Assembly (NCBI GenBank): GCA_023525715.1
Contig: CM042012.1
Span: 64,060,205-64,124,204, forward strand
Direction of reading: 5' to 3'
Source of the DNA: Cichorium intybus
Lineage: Eukaryota > Streptophyta > Magnoliopsida > Asterales > Asteraceae
DNA: 64,000 nucleotides
Part shown: in pieces, positions 1 through 12,581 of the stretch
Numbering within the stretch: position 1 is the first letter of the stretch
Layout: every line of letters begins with the position of its first letter
Program-made: the position numbers and the translations under genes
The notes under the pieces: generated by a model
Databases searched by the model: none
The model's input: only the letters and a program-made list of their open reading frames with translations
What the model was told of the DNA's origin: nothing

Positions 1-1
1 T

Positions 2-299
2 TTTCTATCTTCAAAACACAAAAATACTTTCTTTCTCAAAATTGCTTTCTTTTATCAAAACTGTATTCTTTCTCAAAACTACTTTCTTTTACCAAAACTG
101 TATTCTTTCTCAAACTTTCTATCTTCAAAACTCAAAAATACTTTCTTTCTCAAAATTGCTTTCTTTTATCAAAACTGTATTCTTTCTCAAAACTACTTTC
201 TTTTACCAAAACTGTATTCTTTCTCAAAACTACTTTCTTTTATCAAAACTGTATTCTTTCTCAAAACTAATCTCTTTCTTTAAAAACTACTTTCTTTCT
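2..299. repeat. Pyrimidine-rich higher-order tandem repeat
   Basis: A roughly 37-bp unit built from ACTACTTTCTTTTACCAAAA followed by CTGTATTCTTTCTCAAA recurs through the block. A longer unit of about 113 bp, marked by TTTCTATCTTCAAAAC at 2 and 115, contains it. Open frames across the block are repeat artefacts. It touches the LTR-like sequence to the right and may be an LTR-internal array. Confidence 0.75.
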
Positions 300-3200
300 C
301 GTTTGCTAGTGACCAACTGAAACTCATGAATTAATTTAGTTTAATTCATTCTACTAGCTCACCTCGCGGGACAGAACAGATCCGCCCGCTAGGTTATGCT
401 CATTCTGTCTCCCCTTTGTGACTTGGAACGGATTCAAGCACAAGGGTATACTAAGCTAGACAACTACTTCACGACGGGAGGTACCACCCCAGTAGTGTCT
501 TCTGATCCCCCGATTATGTGGGTGATCCTAGTCCGGACAACTGGCTCATATTTCTTTCTTTCTTTAATTCTTACTTCATTTCATCTCAAATTGGTCAAAA
601 TGGGACACAATTTGTAAACAACTCTTACTCAAACATTTTATAACTCTGTACTGAAAATACTTTAAAAAAACTGATTTTGACAACTTAGTTCACATAAGGA
701 ACTTCTTTCAAAATACCTTGCAAACCATACTTTAAAAATCTGTTTTAAACACTAAGCCCTTGTATAGAGCTTCATTCAAAACTATTTTCCAAACTTTAGT
801 ATTTATAAACATTTGGAAATCTTACTTTTCTGAAAATAACATATTGCTATGTACTATAGAAATCCTCATAAAACTCACCTTGGTTTTACTACGGTTCACT
901 AGGCTTCACGTACGCCTTTTCCTTTCCCGTGCTCAATAACGTTTGAAGCACCACCTATACAAGTAGTATATATAAATACCCAATATAATTAACTCTATAA
1001 TGCTAAAGTCTCATATAACATAACTCTAGGTTATAATAAATGTATAGCCATTAATAAACTCGTTTAACGGTTTTCTCCGAAATACGCGTATATTGCTATA
1101 GTACCCCCGAGGGGTCGTATTTCAGTTCCGACTCTTTTCCATGAAATCTTAGGCCATGTTAGACTTGTGTTTCAAATTTGGAGTTCATTGGACAAGTCTA
1201 GCTCAAATTCTAAAAATCAAGTTTTGACGTGAATAGTGATTTTAGCCACTGCCGCTACAGTGACTTTTCCGCAAGGTCGGATTACGGATTTGACCATTCC
1301 CGACATGTTCTTATACCATTTTAGGGTTATGGCTAAAATTTCAGATCAATCGGACATGTCTAGCTATGGTTTCTAGCGTTTGGATTTCTAACATTTTTAA
1401 CATTTTTGGTCCCTGTCTGAAGGGCACTGTAGCACGCAGTGCACTGTAGCACGCAGTTTTCACCCATTAAGTCCTTAATCTATGTCTTAATCATATGGGG
1501 TTTGTTCCTTGACTAAAACCCTCCATTAGTACAAGGTTTTAAGCTATTAAAATCGTTTGAATCAATCAAATGCAAGAATTGAAGTTCTTGACCAAACTTG
1601 AAATTTCTCAAGAATAGCAATCTACTTCTATGTTTTAGAGTTAAATTCTTAACTAATGACTTATTGGAAGCATTAGCTACTTAACCCACATGATTCTTAA
1701 CTGAAATTGCAGTTGCAATTCCATTCAAGAACCAATTCAAGCATACATATTATAACATTTCTAAACTTCTTTCATTAAGCCATTTAGACTTCTATCCTGT
1801 TATTTAACACTTCTAATTACTCATAATACATCCATATATGCTAAGAATGGTTTTCTTTCAATTATTTGATCGTTATATTAACATATACATTCATATTCCT
1901 AAGTGGGACAGAATCTGCCGAAACAGGATACCCTGTACGAAAAACGGCATAACTCACTCTAGAAGAATCGAAACGACTCACCGCTTTTTGATTTATAAAC
2001 TAGACATCTGTAGGTTTCTTTTCATGTATGAAACATAATTTTTGGCCTTGTAGATTTGTACAGTTTTACAGTTTAAGTTGGCGTAAAAATTCTGTCAGAA
2101 TATTTTTTTTTACTTTCATTCTTATTATTGTATAACTTATGAAATTACAATTTCATTTACTTCTTATTCTTTTTCATACATATGCTTAAAAGGTCATTAT
2201 TTAACCTATTAAGCACTTAATTCATTGGTCATCCCCAAAGGAACCATTCCAATTCCTTATCTAACCATTTCTAATGAAATTTCAACCATGGAATCATCAA
2301 TTCCATTCCATTTTCTCAATTTCCAATTTCATTCATAATTTCATTATAATTAATTGGAATAATTAGGAAACCACTTCTAATGGTTTCTTCATCCATAAAC
2401 AACATTTATGACTCATTGTAACTAGTTAATTGCATTCAATTAAGACTTTGATCATTAACCCCAATTTCTAGGGTTCTTGACTCAAATCATCATTTCTTTG
2501 AATTCCACCATATTCAATGGTTAGAACTTGTTTTCTATGATGTTTCGAGCTAGATAAAGTATATGGATTCGTTGGATTAACTTCATCCATAAAATCAGAA
2601 GTTGGATTTGAAGATCATCCAACAAAACTTGAAGAATTAAGAAGTTCTTACCTAGAAATCACCAAATTCCATGTGTTATCTTCAATCTTTAAACTTTGAT
2701 CTTGCAATCCTTCTTGATCGATCGTGACTTTTCTCCAAGCCTCTAGAATCTGCTCTCAACTTCCAGTAAATGAGAAGTGGTATATCTTCTCATTTTATAT
2801 ATATTTAGTTTTTATAAAATATTTTCATATTAACCCCTTAGATTCTATTTCTTTTTCAAAAATGGTCCTATGACCCATAATCTTGCAAACCAAGTTCTAT
2901 TAGCTACCAACTTAACAATTTCTTGTCATTTTGGTCATTTCCATGTCAAATGACCATTTTACCCTTTTTGGCTAAATTTCACTATTCACGCGGTAAAATT
3001 CCAAATTTTCATAAGCTTGTATTTCTTATATTATTATCTCACAAACGTCATATTATTTTACATAAGGGTCTTATAATGTATCGAAAGACCATTTTATCCT
3101 TTGACAAATTTTGTGGGTTCTTACACGACGGATTCGTAAACATGAATACATCGTGTAATGAATATTATTTAAACCAAAATATTATTTGTATGATTTATCA

Positions 3201-3397
3201 AATATTACGCTACTGTAGTCTATTATTCGAAATTATATCGTTTACTCGATAATTAATTCGAAATAACATATTGTAGTATTATAATTTCCAATAAGACATT
3301 AAGAAAGTTATGAAAATTACATTTCAATGTATTATCCTAATTTCCACTCTGGTTCACATTTGTTGACTTTTGTTGACCAAATTTGACGGATGTCACA
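300..3397 (-). mobile_element. Divergent chromovirus-type LTR remnant (solo or truncated)
   Basis: No coding sequence is visible. On the minus strand the block has the same module order as the LTRs at 47341-49768 and 53458-56008. A TATA-rich stretch lies near 2795-2815. The 'AATACGCGTAT ... GGTCGTAT' segment is at 1080-1112 (compare 48760-48800) and is followed by the 'GGACAAGTCTAGC' segment near 1190. 'TCAAATGACCATTTTACCC' at about 2945 matches the edge of the other LTRs. Similarity is patchy, so this is a sister family or an old copy. The left end is unclear; a GTCACA-type right edge near 3397 is a guess. No internal region follows. Confidence 0.5.
1424..1457. repeat. Perfect 17-bp direct repeat in the LTR remnant
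   Basis: GCACTGTAGCACGCAGT occurs twice with no gap (1424-1440 and 1441-1457). It sits where the sister LTRs carry GC-rich arrays (about 48950 and 21530). Confidence 0.85.
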
Positions 3398-4373
3398 GAC
3401 GAGGTCGCAAGAAAGCGACGACGTGGTACTTATGTGGTTGAAGTTTGAACGGTACAATTTAAACCTTCACGAGCAGATGAAATTTGAAATAAAAAGGCTT
3501 ATGAAGACAAACAACGAGTCTGCCATGATCGAAAACGAGCCCCTGAAGAAAAACAACGACTAAAAGACATAAAGTTTTTGTCGTCGACTAAAAGACCCCA
3601 ATTTTTTTTTGTTTTTTTACGAAAAAACCCTCAATTTATTCTTTTTCATAAAACTTTTTAATTTAGGTCATTTACGAGTTTATCCGCAAGTTAAACGATT
3701 TTTTAGGGACTTTTTCACAAAGAAAATTATTTTTCTTCGTTTTTGTAGCTGGCATATCTTTCATATAAGATATTCAAATTCTACTAACTTTATATATCTG
3801 AAAAGGTCATAAGTAATACTACAACTTTGTTTTACTGATTTTCATTGAATATGTTCAGATCTTTCGTTACAGTCTCTTAAATATAAGTGTAAATATAATT
3901 AAATATAACTAAATGTGAAAAATTAATTATATTAAATATAATTAAATTAAAATAAAACATTTCATTAATTAAGAAAATAAAATTACAAACATAAACTAAA
4001 ACGACATATTACAAATTAAAAAATATAAAACGACAAACCACAAACGTAAAAAAACGAAACCACGGCCAATATTTTTTATGATATCAGCTTTGTGTTTTAA
4101 AACCATCTCGAGTGCTTCCCCATCGAGACCCTCCTCCGGATTCGACGACAAAAACTTTATGTCTTTTAGTCGTTGATTTTATTCACGGGCTCGTTGTCGA
4201 TCATGGCGGGCTCATTATTTGTTTTCGTAAGCTTTTTCTTTTCAAATTTCATCCGCTCATGAAGGTTTAAATTGTACTGTTCAAACTCCAACCACATAAG
4301 TGCCACGTCGTCACTTTCTTGCGACCCCCGTTTGTGACATCAGTCAAATTTGGTCAACAAAGGTCAACATTCG
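3361..4373. repeat. Large inverted repeat with a coding-like fragment in each arm
   Basis: Arm 1 (about 3361-3590) is the reverse complement of arm 2 (about 4141-4373), separated by about 550 bp. Shared words include GTTGACCAAATTTGAC, CGCAAGAAAG, GACGACGTGG, ACTTATGTGGTTG, TACAATTTAAACCTTCA and AACGACTAAAAGACATAAAG. Read from 4373 leftward, arm 2 is open over a basic, charged stretch (DDVALMWLEFEQYNLNLHER and onward). It is followed in another frame near 4080-4130 by EEGLDGEALEMVLKHKADII. This resembles the C-terminal part of plant transposon or SANT-type accessory proteins, but I cannot name it. Arm 1 has diverged and lost the frame. A transcript across the unit would fold into a long hairpin. 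Confidence 0.7.
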
Positions 4374-4554
4374 TCAAATTTCGTATATGAAAGTTATGTC
4401 AATTACAAAAACGAAGAAAAAAAAATTTTGTGAAAAAATTACTGAAATTGAGGGTTTTTTTTGGAAAAAAAAAAGAAATTAGGGTTTTTTCTGAAAAAAA
4501 CAAGTATGTATAACCTGTAAAACCGGTTAAGGGGTAAATTAATTTATGAAATAA

Positions 4555-4562
<8 letters not shown>

Positions 4563-4644
<82 letters not shown>
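4563..4644. repeat. (TA)n microsatellite, left flank of the Helitron
   Basis: Uninterrupted TA dinucleotides ending at A4644, directly next to the TC start of the Helitron. The tract resumes after the Helitron as (TG)5(TA)n at 11621, so it is the target site. Confidence 0.95.
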
Positions 4645-4647
<3 letters not shown>

Positions 4648-5250
4648 TCTAATAAAGTAGAGCTTTAAATGCCACATGGCATGTTTTTACGTAGCCTTTC
4701 TGCCACATGTCATCTTTTTAGCTCATGTTTTTACATTTTCCCGCTCAAAGTTTTCTCATTAATTTGGTATCTACTTAACCGTTAATTTGGTATCCTATTC
4801 CTAATTTTACTCCTAGATTGTTGTGGTTCATCCTTATCACCTCTTAATTTCGATTTTTCGGTTTCACGTTTCCATTTTGAAAATCAAATTTCTCTATCTT
4901 GTGCATGTTCATCCGTTCAACTTGAACTCTATTTTTCATGCTCAAAAATTGGATTTCTCTCAACTGGTCAAAACCTAATCTCTTGGTTGGTAAAAATATG
5001 TGGGTTTTGAAGTTTTAAAGCGAAGGTATTTGATCTGCTTCTTCTGCGATCCTCTCAATCGGCTGATTATTGAAAGAACGTAATTTAGATTGTTTCTTTT
5101 TCCACCCTCTTAATCGACTATTGTTGTGTGTGCGTGTGGTACATCTCTGTCATTTTCTTCATAGCTCTCTTTCTGGTTTCTATTCACATACACGCATACC
5201 ATGTTTTCTCATTATCAATACAACCACCACAATTATCAGGATTCCCCTAA

Positions 5251-5287
<37 letters not shown>

Positions 5288-5511
5288 GCTACCTCTCTTT
5301 TAGAATCGTTGCAGATTTGTGGACTCTGTACACATTGTGTTGTACCTTCTAGGTCCTCAAAATTAATAATGGAGTCCTCAAACTTCTTAATTTTCTGAGA
5401 AAACTCTAAAGTTCAATATAAGTTCCATATGAAGGTGAACGAGAACAAAAAATGGCTAACCTGTACTTTTGATTTGAAGTTTTGAACTGCTAAATGAGGA
5501 TTTAGTAAACT

Positions 5512-5887
5512 ATTGTGCCACCTGGTTATGATCCTGATTGGATGTTGTTAGTAAACCTAAAAGCAAAGCCGCTAAGAGGAATGAAAGGAAGAAGAAGGGG
5601 TTGCAGGTTTATCATCTAACTCATATATATTACGATTATTGCAAATGTCCATATCTTAAATTTTTCTCATTTCTTAGGTTTCTAATATTGAAGCAGCATC
5701 TATTACCAATGGCAAAAGTGAAGCTTCATCTACCGCAGGTGTAGATCAAGCATTGAAACCTCTTGAGTCCATTGTATCCCAAATAAATGATATCACTATT
5801 TCCGTTTCTACCCCTCCCTTATATTCAACAGGCACAGAAGATCATGTTCCAGATATTGACAAAAAAATCCATGCCCTAAAAATGAAG
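5512..5887 (+). pseudogene. PYM: Captured PYM fragment (partner of Y14 and Mago)
   Basis: Two exons with conventional introns resemble plant PYM, a small protein that binds the Mago-Y14 pair and helps remove exon-junction complexes from mRNA. Exon 1 (about 5512-5606) reads VPPGYDPD, then after a one-base frame slip near 5538 DVVSKPKSKAAKRNERKKK. It ends CAG before GT. Exon 2 (5678-5887) follows an AG acceptor and is open for 70 codons: an acidic/serine linker, GVDQAL, then PDIDKKIHALKMK before a GT donor. The last motif corresponds to the conserved D-I-D-K-K-I-R-A-L-K-K-K end of the family. The N-terminal Mago-binding part and the final exon are missing. The frame slip, missing ends and location inside a Helitron mark a captured pseudogene. 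Identification is from memory of the family motifs. Confidence 0.75.
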
Positions 5888-6258
5888 GTAACTTTCGTAA
5901 GCTTGCTAAAATTTATGCATTTATAACTTTTCTTTGTTATATAACTTTTCTTTTTTTACAAGTGGGTGGTCACCAAGAATCAATGGAAATCGACAATGAG
6001 ATTGGCGGTAGTGGTGGTGGCGGCCGGACGACTTCATTTCTTATCTTCTTGCTATGGGGTGGGCTCATGTATTATGTTTTCAATCTGCACCTATCCAGAC
6101 TCCGGTATTGATTGAATAATTTGTTTATTTTCTCATTTTAGAAACAGGAATTGCTAATATTGTTCTTTTTATATAATTAGGGTTGAGTGTGCATGTAATC
6201 CTGTTAGATACTTTGTTATCTCATGAACACAAAGATCTGGGAGTCGATGGTTTGAGAC

Positions 6259-6475
<217 letters not shown>

Positions 6476-7430
6476 TGGTATCAGAGCGGGTTCAAACCTT
6501 GTGCTGACCACAACCACGTGCCGCCACCGCCCACCTCCGGCGACATTCCTTTGACGTCGTCGGAGGTGCCTTCCGTTTCTTTCTTTTTCAATTTTTCCGT
6601 TTCTTCCGCTTCGCATTATAATAACCAACCCTAACCCTAACCCTAATCTCCTCCACTTATACTTTCAGCCGTCATCTTCTCCGGCGGCTCATCTCCGGCT
6701 CCGGCGACTCATCTCCAGCCACCTCTTTTCTCCCTCTCGTGAACTTCTTCTTCCCTGCTCCATCTTCTCCGGCTGTAACCTGCAACCTACTCCCAACTGA
6801 TTGAGCCGGAACTCCCCTGACCTGCACCTCCTCCGCTCACTGCTGCGACCACCGGTGACCTGCTCGCACCCACCTTCTCACCTTCTTTCCCCCTCTGTTC
6901 GCGATCTATCTCCGTACCCATCCGCTCCTGCAACTATCTTTCTCGCCGCCTTCGCTGCCGGTTCAGACCATTCCGTCGCCGGTTTTGGACTTCTTCAAGC
7001 CTCCGGTGCAAAACCCACCTTTTCTCTAAGCCCATCTGTTGACTCCCCTCCACTGATCTGCTCTCGATAGATCTCTCTTTCTCTCTCTTTTCCCTTTCCC
7101 AACCGAGACCACTATCTCTCACCTGTAACCTCGGTTTTTGGCACCTAAACCACCGGTTCCCGGCCTACTGACACAGGTTCTGAGCACCAGAGACCTTCCG
7201 GCGCAAACCCTTGCCTTCCATTTTTCCGATCTGCAACCGGGTCGTTGACTCGGTCAACTTAGCGAGTTGACCCGGCGAGTCAAACCGAGTCGGGTCCGAG
7301 TTTGCACAGTGGGTCGAGTCTGTCAAGTCAGCGGGTCAAGCTATCATATTCTTATTTGTTCTCATTTTGTTTTTGTTTTGTTTTATTTGTTTTCAGTTTC
7401 ATCGTCCCGCCCGATGAAACTGCGGGGGGA

Positions 7431-7598
7431 TGTTAGTGTATGGATTAGGGCTATGGCCCAATGTCGTTTAGGGTTAGTGTATTGGGTTAGGGTTTCGGCC
7501 CATTGTCGTTTAGGGTTTAGATTTGGTGTCTTTATATATCGTTATGTAACCTCTCTTTTGGGATCAATGAAATACATCAAACATTCTATATTCTAACA
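7431..7598 (+). repeat. TRIM LTR 2 (central, diverged)
   Basis: 168 bp. It carries its own tandem duplication of the first ~43 bp (TTAGTGTAT...TGTCGTTTAGGG twice) and several substitutions. It is less like LTR 1 and LTR 3 than those are like each other. Confidence 0.88.
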
Positions 7599-8599
7599 TG
7601 GTATCAGAGCGGGTTCAAACCCTGTGCTGACCACAACCACGTGCCGCCACCGCCCACCTCCGGCGACATTCTTCGTCGGAGGTGCCTTCCCTTCCGTTTG
7701 TTTCTTTATATTTTAGTTTTTCCTTTCTTCACTTTATAATAACCCACGACAACCCATACACACTCACTTTGTCAAGCTCCTCCTCCGACCTGTAACCATC
7801 TGCTCTCACCACCGGCGACCTCTCCTTACCGCCTGTTCACATCGATGCTACTGTTCTCCCGCCGCTGATCTGCTTCCGCTCATCAGATCTCTCTCTCCGA
7901 TCGTCTCCCTCCCGCTGCTCTCTCTCTCTCCGGTCATCTCCCTTCCTTTCCTCACCACCTACAACCTTGCTCTCTTCTCTCTTCTCGCTTTCCATTTACT
8001 GCCGCCACCACCAAATCCCAGCAGCCATACCATTCAGCAGCCTCCGTCGCCTCCTTCTCCGGCATCTTCTTCTCCTTCTCCGGCTGTCTTCTCCATTCGC
8101 CCGCTCCTCTCCAGCGAACACAACCACCGTCCTGTACCTGCTACTGCCTCATCTTCCTTCTCCTTCCCTACTGCTCTCGTTCGCGACCTGCAAACGATTT
8201 ACGTTCGCGATTTGCGCCGCCCAGCCGCCGGTTCTGCACCGCCGCCGCTGTTATTGTTTCCCTCCTCCAACTGTCACCGGCTCCGTAATCCTGCCTGCCT
8301 CCGGTGCAAAACCCACCACTCCCCTTCGCCTATCTGCTCACGCCGAGTCTATCTGTCTCTTACAACATGACCGGATTTATGGGAGCTATGATCTCGAATT
8401 TGGCGTTTTTGTTTAGGAATATATTTTGAAAAAGAGGCATGAACGGGACATCTGTTAGTGGGATGAATTATTATGTTAGTGGGATGAATTATTACGTCGT
8501 TGTTTATCTTTGCTTTCACTCTTATTTCTCACTCATTTTGTTTTGTTTTTTATTTGTTTTCCAGTTTCATCGTCCCTCCCGATAAAACTGCGGGGGGGA

Positions 8600-8714
8600 T
8601 GTTAGTGTATGGGTTAGGCTTTCGGTCTAATGTCGTTTAGGGTTTAGCTATATATATATTCCTATGTAACACTCTTTGGCATCAATGACAATATTAGCCT
8701 TTCATATTATAACA
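8600..8714 (+). repeat. TRIM LTR 3 (right outer)
   Basis: 115 bp, from TGTTAGTGTATGGG to ATTATAACA, preceded by the polypurine tract and followed by the TSD GAGAC. Confidence 0.9.
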
Positions 8715-8814
8715 GAGACATTATTAAATAGTCATATGAATTTAAGCTCATAATGGTAAATTTTTAAACATTTTTACACAATCGTGCTGTTAATTCATTT
8801 TCCTTTTTTATAGT

Positions 8815-9076
8815 CACTAAATGCTCAATCAAGGGCGATACTTATGGCAAACCTTGATTGAAGTGGTATTACCTCAGGGTATGTTTATGATCTTTAAGCT
8901 TAGGAAAGGGGTATTTTCGTGTTTTGACTTTTCTGAACGGTTGTTTGATGACATGGTGATCTTTGCAGTATTCTCGGGGCTCTTGGAATACCTTTAGTTC
9001 TGGTCCAACACAAGCATGTGGTTTAGGCATGAATGTGGCAACTATAGTTTCTATTTTGCCTGCCGAGGCCAAATAG
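8815..9076 (+). pseudogene. Unrecognised captured exon pair inside the Helitron
   Basis: An exon-like stretch from about 8815 reads LNAQSRAILMANLD, a stop, then SGITSG. It is followed by a plausible GT-AG intron (about 8879-8968, ending TTTGCAG). After splicing it continues ILGALGIPLVLVQHKHVV before further stops. The second exon is hydrophobic and could be a membrane segment. Another open stretch just before the TRIM (about 6189-6258, VHVILLDTLLSHEHKDLGVD) may belong to the same captured gene, split by the TRIM insertion. I do not recognise the family. Confidence 0.4.
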
Positions 9077-9183
9077 CCCCTCCTATTGTTTCAGAGCCAA
9101 TTGAAAACTCTAGCGAGTGTTTGCTACTTCAAAAACATGTTTGACCCCACTACTGAGGTTTTCTCTTTTTATTAGTCATGATA

Positions 9184-9186
<3 letters not shown>

Positions 9187-9275
<89 letters not shown>
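9187..9275. repeat. (TA)n(GA)n microsatellite
   Basis: TA repeats to about 9254, then GA repeats to 9275; left flank of the foldback MITE. Confidence 0.95.
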
Positions 9276-9779
9276 TTAGGATCTTTTGAGAACCACAAGT
9301 CCCCCGAGAACTCCCAAACCGATTTTTTTTTCAAAAAACCGACCCCATAGGCCTCTAAAACGCACACTTTTAAGCATTTTCGAAAAAAAAATTCCGAAAA
9401 AAAACGACTTTATTTTAAAAAACTTTGCACATGTGCACAAAAAAAGTTTGCACATGTGCAAGCTTTTTTATACGTACACTTTTTTTGAAAATTTTTTTAC
9501 AGAACGCCTTAAATATATGTTAGAAAGACATCCATAAAAAAAACTTGAAAAAAAATGTACATATAAAAAAGTTTGCACATGTGCAAAGTTTTTTTTTTTT
9601 TGCATATGTGCACATTTTAAAAAAAAAAAAAAAAAAAAGTCGTTTTTTTCGGAAATTTTTTTCAGCGCCCCGGCACCTATTTGAGCGTTTTAGAGGCCTA
9701 TGTGGTCGGTTTTTTGAAAAAATATCGGTTTGGGAGTTCTCGGGTTATCGGGGTGAAGTTGGTTCTCAAAAGATCCTAA
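9276..9779. mobile_element. Foldback MITE inserted in a (TA)n tract
   Basis: Left end TTAGGATCTTTTGAGAACC is the exact reverse complement of the right end at 9761-9779. Inverted similarity continues about 100 bp inward (CGAGAACTCCCAAACCGAT; CATAGGCCTCTAAAACGC) with a short extra segment in the right arm. No coding. (TA)n lies on both sides, as described for microsatellite-associated Micron-type MITEs of rice. The centre holds four close copies of the palindrome TTGCACATGTGCAA (about 9422, 9447, 9572, 9600). Confidence 0.8.

Positions 9780-9782
<3 letters not shown>

Positions 9783-9872
<90 letters not shown>
9783..9872. repeat. (TA)n microsatellite
   Basis: Right flank of the foldback MITE; TA repeats ending in TACATATAGG. 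Confidence 0.95.
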
Positions 9873-9878
<6 letters not shown>

Positions 9879-11591
9879 GGTCATTTTTAAAGAAGAACAT
9901 AATTTAATTATATTATATTTTGCAAACTGATCCAAAATTAGAACCCCCTGTGAGTGCTCTGGAATCTCTTCCACCGTGTGAACATTGTTTCTAGGCATTT
10001 TTTTTCTCATGAATTTACAAGCAGATTGAGACTTCCTGGGTGATTTGGTACTTTTCACAAAGTAGATTGCCCTTATACACTTCTTTGGCTCAAGGTGAAT
10101 TTGGGGCTCAATTGATATTTCTGGTTTGTGGTGGACTACTCATTTGTCATTCTGCATTGCCAAGGGTTTCTCTTTGAGTTTTTGGGTCCAGTGGTTCTAC
10201 TCACAAAGTACATTGGTACAATGGATATCTTCTCTTCAAGCTCATGTTGCTCCAGGAACCCTCTGCAAGGTTTTTACAGTTATAGGTGGTCTTGGGTGTG
10301 ATGTTTTTGCTTTTTGGTGATGGTTTTCTCTTTCTGGTGTAGTTTAGTTTCTTCTTCGGTTTGTGTTTTTAGTATATATTTTGGTGTTGTTAGGTATCTA
10401 TATTGTTATTCTCATGTTTATACTGTTGCTAGCTCCCCGCTAGCCGTTTTCTCTATTATTTTTTCTAATTATATTTTGCCGTTCTAATACCCTAGAAAAA
10501 AACTATTATCGTCCATGTCTTATAATGACTTTTAATTCTCAGAAAATACCACATCTCGAGGACAAAAGCTATCCTTTCTTAAGTCTTAAAATGACTTTTA
10601 ATTCTCATATAGGTCCATATCTCGATGACTAAAAGCAATACGTCATCATGTTTCCAAATTCCCCTCTAAAATCATTTCATTATTAATGTAACTGGTTTTT
10701 TCCACTTAATCTTTTTACCATTAGTTGATTCAAGTAAATAATAAGGGTATAATGTTTTAGCTTAAACTACAACTTGTGAATCTCTTACCCAAATTCTTAT
10801 GGCCATCTTAGCATTATGAACATTTTCTTATGCATAATGGAAAACACTTCTATGCATACGAGGAAAACATGTTATCATCATCTTTTAATTTAACCCTTAA
10901 TTTATACACTGTATTTGCTTTAATAATTAAGTATACTATTATAAACTTAGTCATAAATTTACTATCAAATTTAACATTCTCCTACTTTCTTTTCATATTA
11001 GTAATTTTACCTTGATCATTTTTCTTATCATACCAATGAACGTATTAATACCAAATTATTGACACTGCAGTGCAAGGATATAAGCATTTGATTTTGTTCC
11101 CACTTCATTTAGTTTAACCAGTTTCGTAAAATATGAAATTTCTTTGCGATCTCTAGGGATGGTCATCACATTTGGGTTCGCCCTAAGCTAGCTCTGGAGG
11201 TTTATATGCGTGTTGACATTTTATTTATATAAAAAGAACGACTTAAAGGTGAAAAGCCAGGGAAAAGAGAGAGATTTATAACTTATTACCAACACAATGT
11301 ATAGAGTTACAACATGATATAGCAATGTACATCCAAAAGTTCATTAAATAGCATCTTGGAAAAAATGATTTTTCATATTCTTTTTAGATAATTTAAAAAT
11401 GTTTATTTGTTGTACATTCAAGCTCATTTATAAGACAGGTTATTGGATTATTAGTGTTGAACATCACACAAAAAAAATCATTAATAGCATTGTACTTTGA
11501 AAAACGGTTTTCTTGAATTCGTCACAGGTGATCTTAAAAAGTTTTATTTATTTGTACATTAAAGCTCATTAATATGATAGTTTTTTATTCA
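9873..11591. other. Helitron right interior, no named gene
   Basis: About 9880-10330 is less AT-rich and looks like captured gene sequence, with a short plus-strand open frame at 10126-10320, but I recognise no family. About 10430-11590 is AT-rich, typical of Helitron 3' regions, with no coding signal. Confidence 0.5.
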
Positions 11592-11738
<147 letters not shown>

Positions 11739-12581
11739 TGTAAAGGAGGAGTGCGTTGCTATAGTGATGCGTGGCCCAAGATGCCTACTATTATTACTAT
11801 TTATATACTCATAAAGAAATCAATTAAAAAGACCAATAAAAACCCCACGAACCATGAAAGAAAGGAAAATACAATTTTCTTTATTAGGCCACGATCAAAT
11901 TTGTATTTTATATAAGAGAATATTGACAGGCTTTAATTATTTATATTAAAAGAATCCAAATCAATTTTAGATTTTATTTGTGTAAACGTGGAACTAGAAA
12001 AAAAAGACAGGGACCTGACTATGTGGAATGTAGTCTATCGTGGTATTTCGATAGATGAAATAGTTATAGATATGTTTTATTTTATTTCCATTCCCCTTTA
12101 ATTTAAATATGTAAAACTCGATTCTCCGGTTATCTAGGAAACACACTTTACCACCGATACTTTCATGGAATAAAAATACTATTTTCTTTCATTATAATTT
12201 AGAAAATATACATTAAGCTACCAAAATTGTGTTTGTTTGTTTAGTTAATTCTTTCAAAGTTGTAAAAGTTTAGTTAAATTTTTTTTAATTGTGTTTGTTT
12301 AGTTAACTCATTTTAGGTTGTAAAGGTTTCTAAACTTGTTATTTTTGCCGTAGTTATCAACAAGTAGGTTTTCCAAATTTTTTTCTATCTAGAATCATTA
12401 AACTTTTAAAATTGTGGTAATTTGTTTACTTTCTTGTTTTTTCACAATTAGTTTTTATTACCTTGTTTTTGCATTTTTTTTAAAAATGCATATTTACAAC
12501 TTCATTTTTTACATGGTTTTTGACAATATATTCTTTTAACTTTGTTTATTTTACTTTGTTTTTACTAGGTCTGACAATCGT
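11739..12581. other. AT-rich stretch without recognised features
   Basis: No open frame, terminal repeat or RNA gene stands out. Homopolymer and TTTGTTT runs are frequent. Confidence 0.5.

Noticed and set aside
5070..5400. First exon or N-terminus of PYM in the Helitron
   Set aside because: No Mago-binding motif is readable; the frames here come from a CT microsatellite and untranslated-like sequence.
6626..6646. CCCTAA triplets suggesting interstitial telomere
   Set aside because: Only three units, not the plant CCCTAAA type, and inside the TRIM internal region; the TTTAGGG triplet near 12700 is likewise too short.
6801..8416. Pro/Ser/Leu-rich frames in the two TRIM interiors as genes
   Set aside because: C-rich composition keeps frames open by chance; frames differ between the two internal regions and match no gag or pol.
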